From the NCBI GenBank assembly GCA_012932295.1, contig JAAONU010000002.1, positions 37,817,521 through 37,881,520 on the forward strand: a DNA stretch of 64,000 bases, read 5' to 3'. Origin of the DNA: Cyclina sinensis. Lineage: Eukaryota > Mollusca > Bivalvia > Venerida > Veneridae. Of this stretch, positions 51,311-63,938 are shown one piece after another. The notes beneath the pieces were generated by a model. It worked only from the letters and a program-made list of their open reading frames with translations, had not been told where the DNA came from and did no database searches. The first letter of the stretch is position 1. The number at the start of each line of letters is the position of its first letter. Position numbers and translations under genes: made by a program.

Positions 51311-51776
51311 GTCGCACTGGATGTAAATCGCAAGTCGTTTTCCACAAACGGCCCTTTTTAGAGCCAACCAATATCTCGAAAGAGGTACTTCTCAGATAAA
51401 TTGTCTTTGAATATTTTAGTCCTTTCACTACACTTATATTTAAGCACCACTACAGCCTTTCCTTTATGACTTTGCATTTGCAAAATGCACTCTTTGCCAC
51501 CTATATCTTACCTATATACTCGAAGTAAAGCCAAATTTTTGACAAAAGGGCCGGTCTTTTTGTTTGCAATCAATCTTGTCCATTCCAAGAACTATGCCGT
51601 ATAATCTCATTGCAGCGGAGTTGATATATAAAAAAGGAGAAAATGAAGGTTTATATTTACACAACCGTTCTATTGCTTGCTGCAAACATTTGCATTTTCT
51701 AAGGAAATAATTCAGCTGCAAATGTTTAGAAACAAAAACATACTAACAAACTGTTACGTTAACCATTAAAATTAAT

Positions 51777-52170
51777 TGAATGAATGAATGAATGAATGAA
51801 TGAATGAATGAATGAATGAATGAATGAATGAATGAAAGAATGAATGATGAAGGAATGAATGAACGAACGAATGAATGTACGATGAATGAATGAATGAATG
51901 AATGACTGTACGAATGACTGAATGATTGAATGAATGACTGAACTAATCAAGTGAATGTATATGAATGAATTGAATGAATGAATGAATGAATGAATGACTG
52001 AATGAATGAATGATATTGAATGAATGACTTGAATGAATGAGATGAATGAATATATTGTACGGATGAATGAATGAATGAATGAATGAATATATCGAAGCAT
52101 CAATGAATGAATGAATGAATGAATGAATGAATGAATGAATGCATGAATGAATGAATTGAATGATGAATGA
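51777..52170. repeat. Spacer microsatellite 7, irregular, longest
   Basis: About 394 bp, with a decayed class A-like interruption (AATCAAGTGAATGTATATG) and only two GAAC units. It accounts for the longest repeat period (1563 bp). Confidence 0.9.
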
Positions 52171-52543
52171 TATTTTCATACTTTTCATGATTAAGTATTC
52201 TGTAGTTTAAAGAAGAAAATAAAAATACCTGATTGATCTACATGCCTAATTTTCTTGTTTGCAAACTTGACATGGACTCCATTACTCATAAGTCATGCAT
52301 GGAATGTTTTACAGTCACTCTAATCTAATCAAGCCTTTCACGTTTGTTAATCATCGATTAGCGCCTGTCATTGTTGTTTTAACGACTCGTGTTAATTAGG
52401 TGTCAACTCAGTTGGTAGTGTAGCAGAAACTCCACACGTCAAAAATATGGCACTTATGACTTGTGTATCTGCCTCTCAAAGTAATATAAAAAGGGCAGGG
52501 ACGAACTGTAAGTCATATCTGTCTTGCAATAGAAATATTCAAG

Positions 52544-52873
52544 ATGCCTTCTAAAATCAAATCTCTTGACAAGCGTTTCACTTTGAGTGAAGCAGAGCGT
52601 CGTTTTCGAAAAGCCTGTGACCAGATCGTCATGTTGAACAAGCGTCTCGGCGAAGTGCAGAAACGGTACAAGATGGCAAAGAAAAGCAACAATAAATCAT
52701 TCCGTTACAATCTACGTCTGAAACTTGCCGTCATTGAAGGTTCACGTAACATGTTCTATGACTACGCATATGCCAAAGCAGACCAGGTCGCCGAGCTACG
52801 AAGAGAGCTTTTCAACGAGTCAGTTGAGATAGTGTCAGCTTCCGATTCGGAATACTCCTCAGACTCTGACTGA
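52544..52873 (+). CDS. Unit 8: 109-residue basic helical protein
   Basis: Identical protein to unit 1. TATA box at 52485-52494, stem-loop at 52913-52928. Small indels near 53234-53262 alter the downstream inverted-repeat region. Confidence 0.8.
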   Translation: MPSKIKSLDKRFTLSEAERRFRKACDQIVMLNKRLGEVQKRYKMAKKSNNKSFRYNLRLKLAVIEGSRNMFYDYAYAKADQVAELRRELFNESVEIVSASDSEYSSDSD

Positions 52874-53340
52874 GTCGCACTGGATGTAAATCGCAAGTCG
52901 TTTTCCACAAACGGCCCTTTTTAGAGCCAACCAAATATCTCGAAAGAGGTACTTCTCAGATAAATTGTCTTTGAATATTTTAGTCCTTTCACTACACTTA
53001 TATTTAAGCACCACTACAGCCTTTCCTTTTATGACTTTGCATTTGCAAAATGCACTCTTTGCCACCTATATCTTACCTATATACTCGAAGTAAAGCCAAA
53101 TTTTTGACAAAAGGGCCGGTCTTTTTGTTTGCAATCAATCTTGTCCATTCCAAGAACTATGCCGTATAATCTCATTGCAGCGGAGTTGATATATAAAAAA
53201 GGAGAAAATGAAGGTTTATATTTACACAACCGTTCATTGCTTGCTGCAAACATTTGCAGTTCTAAGGAAATAATTCAGCTGCAAATGTTTAGAAACAAAA
53301 ACATACGAACAAACTGTTACGTTAACCATTAAAATTAATC

Positions 53341-53618
53341 TGAAATGAATGAATGAATGAATTACTGAATGAATGATGAATGAATGAATGAATGAAGATT
53401 GAATGAATGAATGAACGAACAAGTGAATGTATAGATGAAATTGATGAATTCATGAATGAAATGAATGATGAATGATTGAATGAAGGAAGGAATGAATGTA
53501 CGGATTAATGGATGAATGATATATCTGAATGAATGAATGATGAATGAATGAATGAATGAATGATATGAATGAATGAATGAATGAATGAATGAATGAATGA
53601 ATGAATGAATGAAGATGA
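53341..53618. repeat. Spacer microsatellite 8, class A, degraded
   Basis: It contains GAACGAACAAGTGAATG and GTATAGATG with several register breaks. Confidence 0.9.
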
Positions 53619-53985
53619 TAATTTTCATATTTTCATGATTAAGTATTCTGTAGTTTAAAGAGAATAAATCCTGATTGATCTACATGCCTAATTTTCTTGT
53701 TTGCAAACTTGACATGGACTCCATTACTCATAAGTCATGCATGGAATGTTTTACAGTCACTCTAATCTAATCAAGCCTTTCACGTTTGTTAATCATCGAT
53801 TAGCGCCTGTCATTGTTGTTTTAACGACTCGTGTTAATTAGGTGTCAACTCAGTTGGTAGTGTAGCAGAAACTCCACACGTCAAAAATATGGCACTTATG
53901 ACTTGTGTATCTGCCTCTCAAAGTAATATAAAAAGGGCAGGGACGAACTGTAAGTCATATCTGTCTTGCAATAGAAATATTCAAG

Positions 53986-54315
53986 ATGCCTTCTAAAATC
54001 AAATCTCTTGACAAGCGTTTCACTTTGAGTGAAGCAGAGCGTCGTTTTCGAAAAGCCTGTGACCAGATCGTCATGTTGAACAAGCGTCTCGGCGAAGTGC
54101 AGAAACGGTACAAGATGGCAAAGAAAAGCAACAATAAATCATTCCGTTACAATCTACGTCTGAAACTTGCCGTCATTGAAGGTTCACGTAACATGTTCTA
54201 TGACTACGCATATGCCAAAGCAGACCAGGTCGCCGAGCTACGAAGAGAGCTTTTCAACGAGTCAGTTGAGATAGTGTCAGCTTCCGATTCGGAATACTCC
54301 TCAGACTCTGACTGA
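53986..54315 (+). CDS. Unit 9: 109-residue basic helical protein
   Basis: Identical protein to unit 1. TATA box at 53927-53936, stem-loop at 54355-54370. Confidence 0.8.
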   Translation: MPSKIKSLDKRFTLSEAERRFRKACDQIVMLNKRLGEVQKRYKMAKKSNNKSFRYNLRLKLAVIEGSRNMFYDYAYAKADQVAELRRELFNESVEIVSASDSEYSSDSD

Positions 54316-54784
54316 GTCGCACTGGATGTAAATCGCAAGTCGTTTTCCACAAACGGCCCTTTTTAGAGCCAACCAAATATCTCGAAAGAGGTACTTCTCA
54401 GATAAATTGTCTTTGAATATTTTAGTCCTTTCACTACACTTATATTTAAGCACCACTACAGCCTTTCCTTTTATGACTTTGCATTTGCAAAATGCACTCT
54501 TTGCCACCTATATCTTACCTATATACTCGAAGTAAAGCCAAATTTTTGACAAAAGGGCCGGTCTTTTTGTTTGCAATCAATCTTGTCCATTCCAAGAACT
54601 ATGCCGTATAATCTCATTGCAGCGGAGTTGATATATAAAAAAGGAGAAAATGAAGGTTTATATTTACACAACCGTTCTATTGCTTGCTGCAAACATTTGC
54701 ATTTTCTAAGGAAATAATTCAGCTGCAAATGTTTAGAAAAAAAAACATACTAACAAACTGTTACGTTAACCATTAAAATTAATC

Positions 54785-55074
54785 TGAATGAATGAATGAA
54801 TGAAGAATGAATAATGAATGAGAATGAATGAATGAATGATGAATGAATGATGAATGAATGAATGAATGAATGAATGAATGAATGAATGAAGGAATGAACG
54901 AACGAACGAACGAACGAACGAACGATCGAACGAACGAACGAACGAACGAATGTACGGATGAATGGATGAATGAATGTATGAATGAATGAATGAATGAATG
55001 AATGAATGAATGAATGAATGAATGAATGAATGAATGAATGAATGAATGAATGAATGAATGAATGAATGAATGAT
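54785..55074. repeat. Spacer microsatellite 9, GAAC class B with GATC variant
   Basis: The GAAC block (about 54896-54951) is interrupted by ACGATCGAACG, a variant shared with spacer 12. Confidence 0.95.
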
Positions 55075-55445
55075 ATTTTCATATTTTCATGATTAAGTAT
55101 TCTGTAGTTTAAAGAAGAAAATAAAAATACCTGATTGATCTACATGCCTAATTTTCTTGTTTGCAAACTTGACATGGACTCCATTACTCATAAGTCATGC
55201 ATGGAATGTTTTACAGTCACTCTAATCTAATCAAGCCTTTCACGTTTGTTAATCATCGATTAGCGCCTGTCATTGTTGTTTTAACGACTCGTGTTAATTA
55301 GGTGTCAACTCAGTTGGTAGTGTAGCAGAAACTCCACACGTCAAAAATATGGCACTTATGACTTGTGTATCTGCCTCTCAAAGTAATATAAAAAGGGCAG
55401 GGACGAACTGTAAGTCATATCTGTCTTGCAATAGAAATATTCAAG

Positions 55446-55776
55446 ATGCCTTCTAAAATCAAATCTCTTGACAAGCGTTTCACTTTGAGTGAAGCAGAGC
55501 GTCGTTTTCGAAAAGCCTGTGACCAGATCGTCATGTTGAACAAGCGTCTCGGCGAAGTGCAGAAACGGTACAAGATGGCAAAGAAAAGCAACAATAAATC
55601 ATTCCGTTACAATCTACGTCTGAAACTTGCCGTCATTGAAGGTTCACCGTAACATGTTCTATGACTACGCATATGCCAAAGCAGACCAGGTCGCCGAGCT
55701 ACGAAGAGAGCTTTTCAACGAGTCAGTTGAGATAGTGTCAGCTTCCGATTCGGAATACTCCTCAGACTCTGACTGA
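55446..55776 (+). pseudogene. Unit 10: frameshifted copy of the 109-residue gene
   Basis: One extra C in GGTTCACCGTAAC (near 55647) shifts the frame after residue 67 and ends translation at 55652. The remainder matches the intact copies to the usual stop at 55774-55776. TATA box at 55387-55396 and stem-loop at 55816-55831 are unchanged. It may be a true mutation or a consensus error. Confidence 0.75.
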
Positions 55777-56244
55777 GTCGCACTGGATGTAAATCGCAAG
55801 TCGTTTTCCACAAACGGCCCTTTTTAGAGCCAACCAAATATCTCGAAAGAGGTACTTCTCAGATAAATTGTCTTTGAATATTTTAGTCCTTTCACTACAC
55901 TTATATTTAAGCACCACTACAGCCTTTCCTTTTATGACTTTGCATTTGCAAAATGCACTCTTTGCCACCTATATCTTACCTATATACTCGAAGTAAAGCC
56001 AAATTTTTGACAAAAGGGCCGGTCTTTTTGTTTGCAATCAATCTTGTCCATTCCAAGAACTATGCCGTATAATCTCATTGCAGCGGAGTTGATATATAAA
56101 AAAGGAGAAAATGAAGGTTTATATTTACACAACCGTTCTATTGCTTGCTGCAAACATTTGCATTTTCTAAGGAAATAATTCAGCTGCAAATGTTTAGAAA
56201 CAAAAACATACTAACAAACTGTTACGTTAACCATTAAAATTAAT

Positions 56245-56494
56245 ATGAATGAATGAATGAATGAATGAATGAATGAATGAATGAATGAATGAATGAATGA
56301 ATGAATGAATGAAAATGAACGAACGAACGAACGAACGAACGAACGAACGAACGAACGAACGAACGAATGAATGTACGGATGAATGAATGAATGAAATGAT
56401 GAATGAATGAATGAATGAATGAATGTTGAATGAATAATAATGAATGAATGAATGAATGAATGAATGAATGAATGAATGAATGATGAATGAATAA
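56245..56494. repeat. Spacer microsatellite 10, GAAC class B
   Basis: A GAAC block of about 12 copies, then GTACGGATGAATG and irregular GAAT repeats. Confidence 0.95.
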
Positions 56495-56864
56495 TATTTT
56501 CATATTTTCATGATTAAGTATTCTGTAGTTTAAAGAAGAAAATAAAAATACCTGATTGATCTACATGCCTAATTTTCTTGTTTGCAAACTTGACATGGAC
56601 TATTACTCATAAGTCATGCATGGAATGTTTTACAGTCACTCTAATCTAATCAAGCCTTTCACGTTTGTTAATCATCGATTAGCGCCTGTCATTGTTGTTT
56701 TAACGACTCGTGTTAATTAGGTGTCAACTCAGTTGGTAGTGTAGCAGAAACTCCACACGTCAAAAATATGGCACTTATGACTTGTGTATCTGCCTCTCAA
56801 AGTAATATAAAAAGGGCAGGGACGAACTGTAAGTCATATCTGTCTTGCAATAGAAATATTCAAG

Positions 56865-57193
56865 ATGCCTTCTAAATCAAATCTCTTGACAAGCGTTTCA
56901 CTTTGAGTGAAGCAGAGCGTCGTTTTCGAAAAGCCTGTGACCAGATCGTCATGTTGAACAAGCGTCTCGGCGAAGTGCAGAAACGGTACAAGATGGCAAA
57001 GAAAAGCAACAATAAATCATTCCGTTACAATCTACGTCTGAAACTTGCCGTCATTGAAGGTTCACGTAACATGTTCTATGACTACGCATATGCCAAAGCA
57101 GACCAGGTCGCCGAGCTACGAAGAGAGCTTTTCAACGAGTCAGTTGAGATAGTGTCAGCTTCCGATTCGGAATACTCCTCAGACTCTGACTGA
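56865..57193 (+). pseudogene. Unit 11: frameshifted copy of the 109-residue gene
   Basis: One A is missing in the AAAA run of codons 4-5 (CTTCTAAATC instead of CTTCTAAAATC), so the normal ATG reads into a stop after 13 codons. The rest is intact. An alternative ATG-free frame from 56903 has no start of its own. TATA box at 56806-56815, stem-loop at 57233-57248. Confidence 0.75.
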
Positions 57194-57660
57194 GTCGCAC
57201 TGGATGTAAATCGCAAGTCGTTTTCCACAAACGGCCCTTTTTAGAGCCAACCAAATATCTCGAAAGAGGTACTTCTCAGATAAATTGTCTTTGAATATTT
57301 TAGTCCTTTCACTACACTTATATTTAAGCACCACTACAGCCTTTCCTTTTATGACTTTGCATTTGCAAAATGCACTCTTTGCCACCTATATCTTACCTAT
57401 ATACTCGAAGTAAAGCCAAATTTTTGACAAAAGGGCCGGTCTTTTTGTTTGCAATCAATCTTGTCCATTCCAAGAACTATGCCGTATAATCTCATTGCAG
57501 CGGAGTTGATATATAAAAAGGAGAAAATGAAGGTTTATATTTACACAACCGTTCTATTGCTTGCTGCAAACATTTGCATTTCTAAGGAAATAATTCAGCT
57601 GCAAATGTTTAGAAACAAAAACATACTAACAAACTGTTACGTTAACCATTAAAATTAATC

Positions 57661-57951
57661 TGAATGAATGAATGAATGAATGAATGAATGAATGAATGAT
57701 GATGAATGAATGAATGAATGAACGAACGAACGAACGAACGAACGAACGAACGAACGAACGAACGAACGAACGAACGAACGAAGAACGAACGAATGTACGG
57801 ATGAATGAATGAATGAATGAATTAATGTACGGATGAATGGATGAATGAATATATGAATGAATATATGAATGAATGAATGAATGAATGAATGAATGAATGA
57901 ATGAATGAATGAATGAATGAATGAATGAATGAATGAATGAATGAATGAATG
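57661..57951. repeat. Spacer microsatellite 11, GAAC class B
   Basis: A long GAAC block (about 57719-57791) with one base missing near its end. Confidence 0.95.
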
Positions 57952-58324
57952 ATATTTTCATATTTTCATGATTAAGTATTCTGTAGTTTAAAGAAGAAAA
58001 TAAAAATACCTGATTGATCTACATGCCTAATTTTCTTGTTTGCAAACTTGACATGGACTCCATTACTCATAAGTCATGCATGGAATGTTTTACAGTCACT
58101 CTAATCTAATCAAGCCTTTCACGTTTGTTAATCATCGATTAGCGCCTGTCATTGTTGTTTTAACGACTCGTGTTAATTAGGTGTCAACTCAGTTGGTAGT
58201 GTAGCAGAAACTCCACACGTCAAAAATATGGCACTTATGACTTGTGTATCTGCCTCTCAAAGTAATATAAAAAGGGCAGGGACGAACTGTAAGTCATATC
58301 TGTCTTGCAATAGAAATATTCAAG

Positions 58325-58654
58325 ATGCCTTCTAAAATCAAATCTCTTGACAAGCGTTTCACTTTGAGTGAAGCAGAGCGTCGTTTTCGAAAAGCCTGTG
58401 ACCAGATCGTCATGTTGAACAAGCGTCTCGGCGAAGTGCAGAAACGGTACAAGATGGCAAAGAAAAGCAACAATAAATCATTCCGTTACAATCTACGTCT
58501 GAAACTTGCCGTCATTGAAGGTTCACGTAACATGTTCTATGACTACGCATATGCCAAAGCAGACCAGGTCGCCGAGCTACGAAGAGAGCTTTTCAACGAG
58601 TCAGTTGAGATAGTGTCAGCTTCCGATTCGGAATACTCCTCAGACTCTGACTGA
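58325..58654 (+). CDS. Unit 12: 109-residue basic helical protein
   Basis: Identical protein to unit 1. TATA box at 58266-58275, stem-loop at 58694-58709. It is intact although its left neighbours are frameshifted. Confidence 0.8.
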   Translation: MPSKIKSLDKRFTLSEAERRFRKACDQIVMLNKRLGEVQKRYKMAKKSNNKSFRYNLRLKLAVIEGSRNMFYDYAYAKADQVAELRRELFNESVEIVSASDSEYSSDSD

Positions 58655-59123
58655 GTCGCACTGGATGTAAATCGCAAGTCGTTTTCCACAAACGGCCCTT
58701 TTTAGAGCCAACCAAATATCTCGAAAGAGGTACTTCTCAGATAAATTGTCTTTGAATATTTTAGTCCTTTCACTACACTTATATTTAAGCACCACTACAG
58801 CCTTTCCTTTTATGACTTTGCATTTGCAAAATGCACTCTTTGCCACCTATATCTTACCTATATACTCGAAGTAAAGCCAAATTTTTGACAAAAGGGCCGG
58901 TCTTTTTGTTTGCAATCAATCTTGTCCATTCCAAGAACTATGCCGTATAATCTCATTGCAGCGGAGTTGATATATAAAAAAGGAGAAAATGAAGGTTTAT
59001 ATTTACACAACCGTTCTATTGCTTGCTGCAAACATTTGCATTTTCTAAGGAAATAATTCAGCTGCAAATGTTTAGAAACAAAAACATACTAACAAACTGT
59101 TACGTTAACCATTAAAATTAATC

Positions 59124-59373
59124 TGAATGAATGAATGAATGAATGAATGAATGAATGAATGAATGAATGAATGAATGAATGAATGAATGAATGATGAAGG
59201 AAGGAAGGAACGAACGAACGAACGAACGAACGAACGATCGAACGAACGAACGAACGAACGAACGAATGTACGGATGAATGGATGAATGAATGAATGAATG
59301 AATGAATGAATGAATGAATGAATGAATGAATGAATGAATGAATGAATGAATGAATGAATGAATGAATGAATGA
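59124..59373. repeat. Spacer microsatellite 12, GAAC class B with GATC variant
   Basis: The GAAC block carries the same ACGATCGAACG interruption as spacer 9 and an added AAGG run at its left. Confidence 0.95.
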
Positions 59374-59745
59374 TATTTTCATATTTTCATGATTAAGTAT
59401 TCTATAGTTTAAAGAAGAAAATAAAAATACCTGATTGATCTACATGCCTAATTTTCTTGTTTGCAAACTTGACATGGACTCTATTACTCATAAGTCATGC
59501 ATGGAATGTTTTACAGTCACTCTAATCTAATCAAGCCTTTCACGTTTGTTAATCATCGATTAGCGCCTGTCATTGTTGTTTTAACGACTCGTGTTAATTA
59601 GGTGTCAGCTCAGTTGGTAGTGTAGCAGAAACTCCACACGTCAAAAATATGGCACTTATGACTTGTGTATCTGCCTCTCAAAGTAATATAAAAAGGGCAG
59701 GGACGAACTGTAAGTCATATCTGTCTTGCAATAGAAATATTCAAG

Positions 59746-60075
59746 ATGCCTTCTAAAATCAAATCTCTTGACAAGCGTTTCACTTTGAGTGAAGCAGAGC
59801 GTCGTTTTCGAAAAGCCTGTGACCAGATCGTCATGTTGAACAAGCGTCTCGGCGAAGTGCAGAAACGGTACAAGATGGCAAAGAAAAGCAACAATAAATC
59901 ATTCCGTTACAATCTACGTCTGAAACTTGCCGTCATTGAAGGTTCCCGTAACATGTTCTATGACTACGCATATGCCAAAGCAGACCAGGTCGCCGAGCTA
60001 CGAAGAGAGCTTTTCAACGAGTCAGTTGAGATAGTGTCAGCTTCCGATTCGGAATACTCCTCAGACTCTGACTGA
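59746..60075 (+). CDS. Unit 13: 109-residue basic helical protein, TCC variant
   Basis: Same protein as unit 1 but with a silent change at codon 67 (TCC for TCA, near 59943-59947) shared with units 14 and 15. TATA box at 59687-59696, stem-loop at 60115-60130. Several single-base indels appear downstream (60212-60330). Its promoter has CAGCTCAGTTGG where others have CAACTCAGTTGG. Confidence 0.8.
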   Translation: MPSKIKSLDKRFTLSEAERRFRKACDQIVMLNKRLGEVQKRYKMAKKSNNKSFRYNLRLKLAVIEGSRNMFYDYAYAKADQVAELRRELFNESVEIVSASDSEYSSDSD

Positions 60076-60545
60076 GTCGCACTGGATGTAAATCGCAAGT
60101 CGTTTTCCACAAACGGCCCTTTTTAGAGCCAACCAAATATCTCGAAAGAGGTACTTCTCAGATAAATTGTCTTTGAATATTTTAGTCCTTTCACTACACT
60201 TATATTTAAGCACCCACTACAGCCTTTCCTTTTATGACTTTGCATTTGCAAAATGCACTCTTTGCCCACCTATATCTTACCTATATACTCGAAGTAAAGC
60301 CAAATTTTTGACAAAAGGCCGGTCTTTTGTTTGCAATCAATCTTGTCCATTCCAAGAACTATGCCGTATAATCTCATTGCAGCGGAGTTGATATATAAAA
60401 AGGAGAAAATGAAGGTTTATATTTACACAACCGTTCTATTGCTTGCTGCAAACATTTGCATTTTTCTCAGGAAATAATTCAGCTGCAAATGTTTAGAACA
60501 CAAAAACATACTAACAAACTGTTACGTTAACCATTAAATTAATCT

Positions 60546-60851
60546 GGAATGATGAATGAATGAATGATGAATGAATGATGAATGAATGAATGAATGAATG
60601 AATGATGAACGAACGAACGAACGAACGAACGAACGAATGAAGTACGTGATGAATGAATGAATGAATACTGAATGAATGAATGAATGAATGAATGAATGAA
60701 TGAATGATGAATGAATAATAATGAATAATAAATAATGAATGAATGAATAATAATAATAATAATGTACGGATGAATGATGAATGAATGAATGATGAATGAA
60801 TGAATGAATGAATGAATGAATGAATGAATGAATGAATGAATGAATGAATGA
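60546..60851. repeat. Spacer microsatellite 13, class B, irregular
   Basis: A short GAAC block plus AAT trinucleotide runs (about 60713-60762) not seen in the other spacers. Confidence 0.9.
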
Positions 60852-61223
60852 TATTTTCATATTTTCATGATTAAGTATTCTGTAGTTTAAAGAAGAAAAT
60901 AAAAATACCTGATTGATCTACATGCCTAATTTTCTTGTTTGCAAACTTGACATGGACTCCATTACTCATAAGTCATGCATGGAATGTTTTACAGTCACTC
61001 TAATCTAATCAAGCCTTTCACGTTTGTTAATCATCGATTAGCGCCTGTCATTGTTGTTTTAACGACTCGTGTTAATTAGGTGTCAACTCAGTTGGTAGTG
61101 TAGCAGAAACTCCACACGTCAAAAATATGGCACTTATGACTTGTGTATCTGCCTCTCAAAGTAATATAAAAAGGGCAGGGACGAACTGTAAGTCATATCT
61201 GTCTTGCAATAGAAATATTCAAG

Positions 61224-61552
61224 ATGCCTTCTAAATCAAATCTCTTGACAAGCGTTTCACTTTGAGTGAAGCAGAGCGTCGTTTTCGAAAAGCCTGTGAC
61301 CAGATCGTCATGTTGAACAAGCGTCTCGGCGAAGTGCAGAAACGGTACAAGATGGCAAAGAAAAGCAACAATAAATCATTCCGTTACAATCTACGTCTGA
61401 AACTTGCCGTCATTGAAGGTTCCCGTAACATGTTCTATGACTACGCATATGCCAAAGCAGACCAGGTCGCCGAGCTACGAAGAGAGCTTTTCAACGAGTC
61501 AGTTGAGATAGTGTCAGCTTCCGATTCGGAATACTCCTCAGACTCTGACTGA
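61224..61552 (+). pseudogene. Unit 14: frameshifted copy of the 109-residue gene
   Basis: It has the same one-A deletion as unit 11 in codons 4-5, together with the TCC variant of unit 13. TATA box at 61165-61174, stem-loop at 61592-61607. Two copies with the same homopolymer deletion could reflect gene conversion or a recurrent read error. Confidence 0.7.
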
Positions 61553-62022
61553 GTCGCACTGGATGTAAATCGCAAGTCGTTTTCCACAAACGGCCCTTTT
61601 TAGAGCCAACCAAATATCTCGAAAGAGGTACTTCTCAGATAAATTGTCTTTGAATATTTTAGTCCTTTCACTACACTTATATTTAAGCACCACTACAGCC
61701 TTTCCTTTTATGACTTTGCATTTGCAAAATGCACTCTTTGCCACCTATATCTTACCTATATACTCGAAGTAAAGCCAAATTTTTGACAAAAGGGCCGGTC
61801 TTTTTGTTTGCAATCAATCTTGTCCATTCCAAGAACTATGCCGTATAATCTCATTGCAGCGGAGTTGATATATAAAAAAGGAGAAAATGAAGGTTTATAT
61901 TTACACAACCGTTCTATTGCTTGCTGCAAACATTTGCATTTTCTAAGGAAATAATTCAGCTGCAAATGTTTAGAAACAAAAACATACTAACAAACTGTTA
62001 CGTTAACCATTAAAATTAATCT

Positions 62023-62242
62023 GAATGAATGAATGAATGAATGAATGAATGAACGAACGAACGAACGAACGAACGAACGAACGAACGAACGAACGAACGA
62101 ACGAACGAACGGAATGTACGGATGAATGATGAATGAAGAATGAATGATATGAATGAATGATATGAATGATATGAATGAATGAATGAATGAATGAATGATG
62201 AATGAATGAATGAATGAATGAATGAATGAGTGAATGAATGAT
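62023..62242. repeat. Spacer microsatellite 14, GAAC class B
   Basis: About 15 GAAC copies (about 62050-62110), then irregular GAAT. Confidence 0.95.
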
Positions 62243-62614
62243 ATTTCATATTTTCATGATTAAGTATTCTGTAGTTTAAAGAAGAAAATAAAAATACCTG
62301 ATTGATCTACATGCCTAATTTCTTTGTTTGCAAACTTGACATGGACTCCATTACTCATAAGTCATGCATGGAATGTTTTACAGTCACTCTAATCTAATCA
62401 AGCCTTTCACGTTTGTTAATCATCGATTAGCGCCTGTCATTGTTGTTTTAACGACTCGTGTTAATTAGGTGTCAACTCATTTGGTAGTGTAGCAGAAAAC
62501 TCCACACGTCAAAAAATATGGCACTTATGACTTGTGTATCTGCCTCTCAAAGTAATATAAAAAGGGCAGGGACGAACTGTAAGTCATATCTGTCTTGCAA
62601 TAGAAATATTCAAG

Positions 62615-62943
62615 ATGCCTTCTAAAATCAAATCTCTGACAAGCGTTTCACTTTGAGTGAAGCAGAGCGTCGTTTTCGAAAAGCCTGTGACCAGATCGTC
62701 ATGTTGAACAAGCGTCTCGGCGAAGTGCAGAAACGGTACAAGATGGCAAAGAAAAGCAACAATAAATCATTCCGTTACAATCTACGTCTGAAACTTGCCG
62801 TCATTGAAGGTTCCCGTAACATGTTCTATGACTACGCATATGCCAAAGCAGACCAGGTCGCCGAGCTACGAAGAGAGCTTTTCAACGAGTCAGTTGAGAT
62901 AGTGTCAGCTTCCGATTCGGAATACTCCTCAGACTCTGACTGA
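62615..62943 (+). pseudogene. Unit 15: frameshifted copy of the 109-residue gene
   Basis: One T is missing in codons 8-9 (ATCTCTGACAAG instead of ATCTCTTGACAAG). It carries the TCC variant. Its promoter also has extra bases in homopolymers (GAAAACTCC, CAAAAAATATGG), which raises suspicion of consensus error. TATA box at 62556-62565, stem-loop at 62983-62998. Confidence 0.7.
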
Positions 62944-63412
62944 GTCGCACTGGATGTAAATCGCAAGTCGTTTTCCACAAACGGCCCTTTTTAGAGCCAA
63001 CCAAATATCTCGAAAGAGGTACTTCTCAGATAAATTGTCTTTGAATATTTTAGTCCTTTCACTACACTTATATTTAAGCACCACTACAGCCTTTCCTTTT
63101 ATGACTTTGCATTTGCAAAATGCACTCTTTGCCACCTATATCTTACCTATATACTCGAAGTAAAGCCAAATTTTTGACAAAAGGGCCGGTCTTTTTGTTT
63201 GCAATCAATCTTGTCCATTCCAAGAACTATGCCGTATAATCTCATTGCAGCGGAGTTGATATATAAAAAAGGAGAAAATGAGGTTTATATTTACACAACC
63301 GTTCTATTGCTTGCTGCAAACATTTGCATTTCTAAGGAAATGAATTCAGCTGCAAATGTTTAGAAACAAAAACATACTAACAAAACTGTTACGTTAACAT
63401 TAAAATTAATCT

Positions 63413-63628
63413 GCATGAATGAATTGAATGAATGAATGAATGAATAATGGAATGAATGAATGGAACGAATGAATGTACTGAATGAATTGAATGAATGAAC
63501 TGACTGATCGATCGATACAATGTACTGAATGAATGAATGAATGAATGAATGAATGAATGCAATGAATGATATGAATGAATGAATGAATGAATGTAATGTA
63601 CTGAATGAATGATGAATGAATGAATGAT
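63413..63628. repeat. Spacer microsatellite 15, irregular
   Basis: GAAT repeats with TGTACTGAATG and GATCGATCGATAC segments unique to this spacer; no GAAC block. Confidence 0.9.
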
Positions 63629-63938
63629 ATTTTCATATTTTCATGATTAAGTATTCTGTAGTTTAAAGAAAAAATAAAAATACCTGATTGATCTACATGC
63701 CTAATTTTCTTGTTTGCAAACTTGACATGGACTCCATTACTCATAAGTCATGCATGGAATGTTTTACAGTCACTCTAATCTAATCAAGCCTTTCACGTTT
63801 GTTAATCATCGATTAGCGCCTGTCATTGTTGTTTTAACGACTCGTGTTAATTAGGTGTCACTCAGTTGGTAGTGTAGCAGAAACTCCACACGTCAAAAAT
63901 ATGGCACTTATGACTTGTGTATCTGCCTCTCAAAGTAA